From contig NC_134542.1 in assembly GCF_050624435.1 (NCBI RefSeq), positions 107,801,677-107,865,676 of the forward strand: DNA of 64,000 nt, in the 5' to 3' direction. The notes under the pieces were generated by a model. The model searched no databases. It had not been told where the DNA came from and saw only the letters and a program-made list of their open reading frames with translations. Made by a program: the position numbers and the translations under genes. Positions 57,726 to 64,000 of this stretch are shown here, one piece after another (the first letter of the stretch is position 1; each line of letters opens with the position of its first letter). The DNA comes from Tenrec ecaudatus. Its lineage: Eukaryota > Chordata > Mammalia > Afrosoricida > Tenrecidae.

Positions 57726-58570
57726 ATATCGTGGATGAGTCAGATCCATTCAAAGAGAACTGGACTGAGCAGACTGTCTTCCACCATATATTATGCAAGA
57801 AATAAAACAACACTGTGCATTCAGAGAGAGTAAATGATACTCATTTAAAATAATAATTCAAAATATAAAAAATCCAATAACAAAACCAATAACCCTAACT
57901 GTTACTCAGCATATAAAATATCCAAATTATTATATTAACTATATTAAAATCATTTTCATAATGATGCCACTCCTCTCAACATGTAATTCTCTTTCCTCTA
58001 AAACTTTATTCACACAACACATGATTATATACTTGTTCATCCATACTTTTTTCTTTATTTGTAATCATAAAAGTCAACTATGGATAAACAGCTTGCCTTT
58101 TCCCCATAAATATATATCCATGTCAATAAGTATTTTTGCATCCACACAGTTTATGCCTCATATTATTCCACCATTTATGATTTCATACTTTAGTCAATCA
58201 CTAATAAGACATTAAATTGTTTTAAAAATTGTGCCATTTGGAAACAATTCTAAAAGAAAAGTTCTTATAAATCCTCATTTAAATAAATAATGGACTAAGA
58301 AACACAGGGGACATTTAAAAAAAGTCTTATGCAGAAGAATTCCAAATATTCTTGTAAACGCTCTTCCCTCCAGAAGGCAAAGCATAGGTGATTAAGGTTA
58401 ACATCCATAGTGAACATTTATGTTGCTATTATCTGTTCTTGTGATAAAGATGATATTTTATCTCGGTGATTTTCCTCCACAAAATAATGAACCCTAGTTT
58501 AATATGGAAAACATCCAAAAATCACAATAAATAGTCAACAAAACACTGACCTGGTATTCCATAAAAATAG
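57726..58570. other. AT-rich unique sequence
   Basis: Nothing recognised. Confidence 0.4.
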
Positions 58571-58574
58571 CATG

Positions 58575-58820
58575 TTCAGTCGGACAGTGTAAGATATGAC
58601 AAAATAATAATAATTTAGAAATTATCCAGGGTTCATGAGAGAGTGGGGAGTGAGGAGGGAGGGAAAAAAATTGAGGAGCTGATACAAAGGGCTCAAGTAG
58701 AAAGCAAATGTTTTGAGAATGATGAAGGCAACACATGTACAAATGCACTTGACACAATGGATGGATGTGTGGATTGTGGTAAGAGTTGTATGAGCTCCCA
58801 ATAAAATGATTTAAAAAAAC
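58575..58820 (+). mobile_element. L1 3' end, younger subfamily
   Basis: 'cggacagtgtaagatatgac', 'ttcatgagagagtggggagt', 'gaaagcaaatgttttgagaa' and the end 'gagctcccaataaaatgatt' with an A-run. It is a 5'-truncated copy of about 240 bp. Confidence 0.88.
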
Positions 58821-59285
58821 GACTTTCATATTTTCAATATATTATTTTATATTGGAGCTGATGTTTACTTAAAAGTTTTTGCTGTTGTGCTAATTATACA
58901 TTCCAGGACAATGTTAAATAAAAATGGTAAGAGGAAGCATTTCTGCCTTGCTCCTGATCTAAAAGGGAAATTGCCTTAAGTTTGCACCATTGAGCATGAC
59001 CCTGGGCTGTAAGATTCTATAGATGTTGTTTATGAAGGCAAGGGCATTTGGGGGATAAAATTAAAATGTAAGTAGTAATTTGAATTTTATATAAAAATAT
59101 AAATTACATATTCTTGGAAAGCAAACAAAACCTGAGGTCATGGCCAAGGGAAATCTCTGGAAATGATGAATTAAAGTGCTGTGGTCGCCTGGATGGGGTC
59201 TTGGACCAGAAAATACACAATAGGAAAATAAATAATGAATGAATGAATAAACAAACAAATGGAGTAGGGTTAAAAAAAGTAAAGA
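58821..59285. other. AT-rich sequence
   Basis: 58895-59000 ('attccaggacaatgttaaat', 'gaggaagcatttctgccttg') resembles a worn antisense L1 ORF2 piece. The rest is unrecognised. Confidence 0.35.
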
Positions 59286-59490
59286 ACAAAACAGCTCGGT
59301 GCCATTGAGTAGATTCCAACTCCTCCTGACCCTGTAGAGCTTAGTGGCCCCTGGGGGCTTATGCATCAGTAGCTCTTTACAGAAGCCCAAAGCCTCATCT
59401 TTTCACCTCAGAGGGGCTGGTGGTTTCCAACTGCTGACCCTGCAGTTCTGACTCCAACCGGTGACCATGAGGCCACCAGGACTCCTCTGG
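59286..59490 (-). mobile_element. AfroSINE
   Basis: 'ggtgccattgagtagattcc', 'aactcctcctgaccctgtag', 'ggggctggtggtttccaact', 'gctgaccctgcagttctgac' and 'gaggccaccaggactcct' run in antisense order, near full length. Confidence 0.87.
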
Positions 59491-59854
59491 GGGAGGGGCA
59501 AAGCTAAAGCAATCTTAATGCAGACTTTAGATAATAAAAATATCATAATATTGCAATTAATTAATAACTAATGTACCATATTAATATCAGATGTTAATAT
59601 GGAAAACTGGATCTTGGAGATCTAGGAGATCTCTCTGATCTATGAGAACTGTGATTTTTTTGGGAAATTTAAAAGTGCATTGAAAAGAAAAGAAAATTTT
59701 TTCTAACCAATGCATACTAGTCAATTATTAGGTCAGAAAATACTGCTACAAAGGTTCCAGTTTATGCATGCAAGAATTTGTTTCATTGGTCTTTTTTCTA
59801 TTTTAATTAGCCTTTTGTATCAACTGCTAAGACTTTATATATTAAGTATCTATT

Positions 59855-60110
59855 TTGTTGTTTTGGGTCATCAAGTTGGTTCCAAGTCATAATAACCCTA
59901 TGTACAACAAAATGAAATGCTGCCTGATCCTGCCCAATCCTCCCAATTATTATCTTTGTGACTGTGATTGCAGTCAATGTATCAATCCTCCTCCTGGAAG
60001 GCCTGTTGTTTTATGTTGACCTTCTTCTACTTTACCAAACATGATGTAGCTTTCCAGGCTCAGTGTTTTCTGGTAACGTGTCCAAAGTATGTGATATTAA
60101 CAGTAGTATT
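59855..60110 (-). mobile_element. RTE LINE fragment
   Basis: 'gtcatcaagttggttccaag', 'aaatgaaatgctgcctgatc', 'caatcctcctcctggaaggc', 'taccaaacatgatgtagctt' and 'ttttctggtaacgtgtccaa' are in antisense RTE order. Confidence 0.7.
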
Positions 60111-61755
60111 TTAACAACTATTTTAATAGTGTAAGTATTTTCCAAAGTTTAAGGAACTTATTCCCTTGTTTAAATTATATTTTATTTCTGATGTCCTTCA
60201 GGATTTTGAGGAAGAATTAAAGATTGAATGCAATCAGGGAAAATGCTCATTTGCTATTTTATGTTTCTTATTGTGTCAATTTCTGAGAAAAGATACTCAG
60301 AGATGCCTTTCTGCTATATTTCTGCTATAAAAGATAAAGATAAGGTTGTGCAGATACCTAATAACTGAAGATTTACATTCTGCCTATATTTAAAATAAGG
60401 GAAACATTATGTATTTTCCATGTATCTGCACTTTGTTTACAATGAGTAATTCTGTGTACAAACAAACTTAACAGTATAACCAAATTCAAAATTTACCAAC
60501 AAATCAAGATCGTGGTGAGAAGCATAAATATTCAGATCCTCCAGATAAAAATGTACTAAATAGGGATCATCTTTTTATGTCATTGAATATCATCCAATTT
60601 GTTTCGTAGTCCCATTGACCCTCACTTTGTAATTTTTAACCTTGAAACATATTAATATAACTAGAAAATTCTACAGATTTACTATCCTTATCAAAGTGAA
60701 TGCCCTCTTTAAAAATCAGTGATACAAATAATATATCCTTTATAGAAAGTAATTTAGTTGCATTTACTGTAATTTAACACAGCAGATATGGCATAGTGTC
60801 CTTTTCTGTATTTTATGATCATCACATCATTACCAAGAAAACAAACAAAACATGAAACGGTGGATTAAGCACCATTTGGAAAGGCAAACAGAGCGAAAAC
60901 AAGTATTGTGGGAAATTGCAGGCGTCCGTGCGGCATGTGACCGTTTTAAGACACCACCTAAGGGTGAAGTGAAGTGGACGTTATGGAGTCTCCACTGGAA
61001 CAGGGACACAGCGTGGACAGATCCTGAGTGGAACAGGTGAGCAGGAGGCAAAGTGGATCTGGGAGAACAGGCAGCAAAGTCATTCAGAATATTGCGACGC
61101 GGATGACCACGGAGCCAGCGGAGGACAAAACCAAGTACTGATAGAGTGACTTACTTAGTTGGGCTGCGGCATCACGTGGAGGGGAATGCCTTTGGGGTGC
61201 GGGTTGGAGAAACGTGACTCCAGTCTCACGACCCCTTGATGGAGTCGGAGTAGGAATTGGATAATTTGCTTTGCTGCCTAGAAATGCACTGGTCCACAGC
61301 CGTGAACTGTACCAGAGAAGCGCTTTTCTCCTTTTTCCACCATAATAGCTTATTGTTGAACAGAGAGGAGGGAGGCTCTCCCAAACCTCACAGATGCAGA
61401 GGCGAGGGCAAACATACTTTTACTCCACACCTGCCCAGTTTGCTCAGCCTGTGAGAACACACACTGCACCGGTGCCCAATAGTCGGAGCCCTTGGCCTGG
61501 AAAGCCCAGGAGATGGACTGGCTGCTCTTAAGGAACTCAAAACTGGCATCTGTGATCACTATGCTCAGAGGTACACACACGTGCACATCATGCATGAGGC
61601 TCCTGTCTCACCCATCGGCATGCACTTCCTAGGATCAAGCAACAAGAACAAAGCTACAACATGTATTTGCATAAGATTTGTTGTTTTTGCTGACCATTAA
61701 CCAGGATGTGAAGTCTTGCTCTCAGAGAGCATGTAATAGAAAAAAGGATTACTTC
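60111..61755. other. no gene recognised; CpG-richer island at 60840-61250
   Basis: 60111-60830 is AT-rich and unrecognised. 60840-61250 is richer in G and CpG ('gcaggcgtccgtgcggcatg', 'atattgcgacgcggatgacc', 'gtctcacgaccccttgatgg') and includes a 62-codon frame on the plus strand and a 73-codon frame on the minus. It may be part of a young mobile element or a small CpG island; I cannot decide. Confidence 0.35.
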
Positions 61756-61759
61756 CACT

Positions 61760-62193
61760 TCCTCTCCAGCCAGTTCAAGGAGGAGCAGCCTCCCTTAGGG
61801 CTTCTCTGGGTGTATCTTTGATGAAGATCACATAGGGGAGGTCACATAGTCATCAGTTATGCCCTCTAATATAGGTCATGACCTGACTACCCTGGTCAAA
61901 AGGTCATGGACCAATTTTTGAAGTTCATCTGTCTCACATAATGTATGCCATGGTCATGTCCCTGCTTCTGTAGCCCCATGCATACTTCTGATTTGTTGAT
62001 CTTCCAGCAATGTTGGTTTTATGAGTCTCCTTTATCTGACCATGTCCTCTTGTGAATCTCTGTGTCTGTTTCTGGCCTCAAACTAAGATCTCTGGATCTA
62101 GATGATGGCTCTTTGTCTTGTTTAAGACTCAGTAAATGTTCTTAAACTATATTTGAGATTTGGGGGTCTCTTTTGTACCCTAAAGCATAACAA
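61760..62193 (+). mobile_element. LTR-like 3' terminus
   Basis: 'gactcagtaaatgttcttaa' then 'agatttgggggtctcttttg' and a terminal 'ccctaaagcataaca' have the form of the R-U5 end of a class I LTR, finishing with CA. I could not fix the 5' end or a target-site duplication. Confidence 0.3.
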
Positions 62194-62464
62194 AGGATTA
62201 AATATTTAGCAAAACTCTCCCACAAATACAATGGCAAAATCAGGATATTTCTGGAGAAATAGAAATTGAAGAAATTTGTTACAACCAGACCAAATTTACA
62301 ATTCATAGAACCACGTGATTATATGACTTGGCATTTGATAAAATCCAACACATGTTCTTGATTAAAAACAACAAGAAAAAAAATAGGAGCAAAATGGAAA
62401 TACCTTAACATGGTTAAGAGCATATAAAAAAACATTAATCTATTTTTGTTTCCATTAGGGCTAG

Positions 62465-63085
62465 AATAATTTGAAATGTAGATTGCTGGCTGCTTTGTCA
62501 GCAAGATTATTTCTTCCAATCTCCAAAGTCTGAGGAATGGACTCCTTTGGGTTGATGAGTTTGTGTTTTACTACAGATAACTTGAATGTGAGTAGTAAAT
62601 TATTTAATAAGTCAGCAACTGAACTTTCATTTTTTTTCTAGGTCCAGAAGAGGAAAGAAATCTCCATGCAATGCAAAGAAATCATAAGTAACTGGGAAGA
62701 CATATTTAGAATTTGTATAAGCATACATGGACCTTCCTTTAGCAATCCCCAGAGTCTGATTGGAGCAATCAATTCACCTGGCTGAACCGAAGTACCTTCA
62801 GTAATGGATTGACTTTCAAAAATCTCAGTGGAGGTTGCGATGGCAAGAAGTAATTTATTGAATTTAAGTTGCCTGGTGGAGACATGTCGGGTCAAAGCAG
62901 ATCTAAGAAGAGCAGATAATGCATGGGAAACATAAGCATCTAAATAATGTCTCACCACTGTATCTGCAGGATTTTAACTATTTGGGCTGCAGCAGCCCGG
63001 CGGCTTGAAGGAAACATTGTAGCTATAGAGACAAGCTGCTGGCTGCAGTAACCTACTGGACAATAAGACCTTCCCGCCTCCAGCC
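62465..63085 (-). pseudogene. endogenous retrovirus pol fragment (RT connection and RNase H)
   Basis: Read minus from about 63080, successive short frames carry features of a class I retroviral pol. They show a connection-type segment, then 'HALSALLRSALTRHVSTRQL' (within 62840-62940), then the RNase H core with 'GTSVQPGELIAPIR', then Y-T-N-S-K-Y at 62702-62719 where the family has a catalytic Asp at the third place, and N-N-L-A-D-K-A-A at 62488-62511, the last RNase H Asp block. At least two frameshifts and several stops separate these pieces. The longest open run is 106 codons (62638-62958). It is a dead proviral fragment with no gag or env beside it. Confidence 0.7.
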
Positions 63086-63250
63086 TTCATGTACAAATCG
63101 GAACATCTAGGGTATGGTTAAGAAAGTCTATTGCAAAAAGCTAGGGCTTCTTTCCATGTAATTATAGTTCTCCAATCCTCCAATGCAATTTGAAATGAGT
63201 ATCATTTGGAGGTATTCAAATATTTTTATTATTTTTTGCTTTGATCGTTT
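63086..63250. other. short unique stretch between ERV and L1
   Basis: Nothing recognised. Confidence 0.4.
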
Positions 63251-63252
63251 TC

Positions 63253-64000
63253 AAAATAAATCATTTTATTGGGGCTCATACAACTCTTATCACAATTCAT
63301 ACATAAATCAAGCACCCTTATACATTCGTTGCCCTCATCATTATCAAAATTTGCCTTCCACTTGGGTTCCTGGAATCAGCTCATTTTCCTTTTTTCCCTT
63401 TCCCTTCCTCCCCGTTCCCCCGTCCCTCATGAACCCTTAATAATTTATAAATTATTATTTTATCTTATCTTACACTGCCCGGCATCTCCCTTCACCCACT
63501 TTCCTATTGCCCACCCCCCAGAGAGGAGGTTATATGTAGATCCCCATAATCTGTTCCCCCTTTCTGCACCCCCTCCCCCCCATATCACTACTCTCACCAT
63601 TGGTCCTGAGGGGTTCATCTGTCCTAGATTTCCTGTGTTTCCAGATCCCAACTGTACCACTGTGCAACCTCTGGTATAACAAGGTTTGCAAGGTAGAATT
63701 GGGGTCATGATAGTTGGAGGGGAGGAAGCGTTTAAGAAATAGAGGAAGGTTGTGAGTTTCATTATTGCTACACTGAACCCTGAGTGACTCATCTCCTCTC
63801 CACTAGCCCTTTGCAAGGGATGTCTAGCTGTCTACAGATGGGCATTGGGTCCCTATCATGCACTCCCTTCATTCATGATAATATGATTTTCCCCCCACCT
63901 TTGTTGCTTGAAACCTGGTTCCCTCACCCCTGCATGATCACACATGTTGGTGTGCTGCTTCCTTGTGGGCTTTGTTACTTCTGGGCTAGATGTCCGCTTG
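63253..64000 (-). mobile_element. L1 3' UTR, younger subfamily, runs off window edge
   Basis: The antisense tail starts 'aaataaatcattttattggg', 'gctcatacaactcttatcac', and passes 'tgccttccacttgggttcct', the C/T-rich polypyrimidine image of the polypurine tract (63395-63590), 'gttttccagatccc'-type and 'ctgagtgactcatctcctct' to 'ctgggctagatgtccgcttg' at the edge. The 136-codon and 118-codon frames here are products of the tract. Confidence 0.9.

Noticed and set aside
63269-63816. 136- and 118-codon frames on opposite strands
   Set aside because: Both fall in the L1 3' UTR polypurine tract, which lacks stops by composition; similar frames occur in the other L1 copies (11001-11363, 26765-27139, 31633-32118).

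Overview
The window is mammalian nuclear DNA, AT-rich and dense in interspersed repeats. I found no convincing protein-coding gene of the host. tRNA-derived AfroSINE repeats occur throughout, with RTE (BovB-clade) LINE copies and an L1 family that ends in a long G/A-rich 3' UTR and a terminal AATAAAATG. Together these place the source in Afrotheria. The L1 subfamily with the tail complement 'ggggctcatacaactcttat' fits my memory of tenrec (Echinops-like) sequence best; that species-level call is recall, not proof. The window reads as an intergenic region or a very large intron.

Layout. 0-5 kb: antisense L1 3' UTR, AfroSINE, an ERVL-MaLR-type LTR, a short L1 end. 5-8.4 kb: mostly unique, with a candidate conserved block near 5.5 kb. 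8.4-14 kb: sense RTE with a broken RT motif, L1 3' ends, AfroSINE. 14.2-15 kb: antisense RTE holding a full-length U1 snRNA retrocopy. 16-20 kb: MaLR-type fragment and AT-rich unique DNA. 20.7-24.8 kb: L1 3' end split by a solo LTR, then serial antisense RTE copies. 25-33 kb: fossil reverse transcriptase, L1 pieces in both orientations, one L1 nested in an older L1. 33-37 kb: a C/T-rich stretch and unique DNA. 37-40 kb: RTE retaining YADD, and a ~1 kb piggyBac-like DNA transposon inside an unnamed repeat. 40-49 kb: AfroSINEs, a microsatellite, candidate conserved blocks, a hAT-like element and an RTE 5' end with a tRNA-Gly-like head. 49-52.4 kb: L1 ORF2 end and 3' UTR. 52.8-54 kb: AfroSINE cluster. 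54-62 kb: unique DNA with a few repeats. 62-64 kb: LTR-like end, antisense retroviral pol fragment, antisense L1 3' UTR running off the edge.

Nothing here works as an operon or pathway. The biology is the history of mobile elements. The best observations are (1) a 164-bp U1 retropseudogene with a 16-bp perfect target-site duplication, (2) a 1,021-bp piggyBac-like element with 13-bp terminal inverted repeats and a TTAG rather than TTAA duplication, (3) a solo LTR with CATC duplications inside an L1, (4) an L1-in-L1 insertion with a 15-bp duplication and a doubled 3' end, and (5) non-repetitive blocks that look like conserved regulatory DNA.
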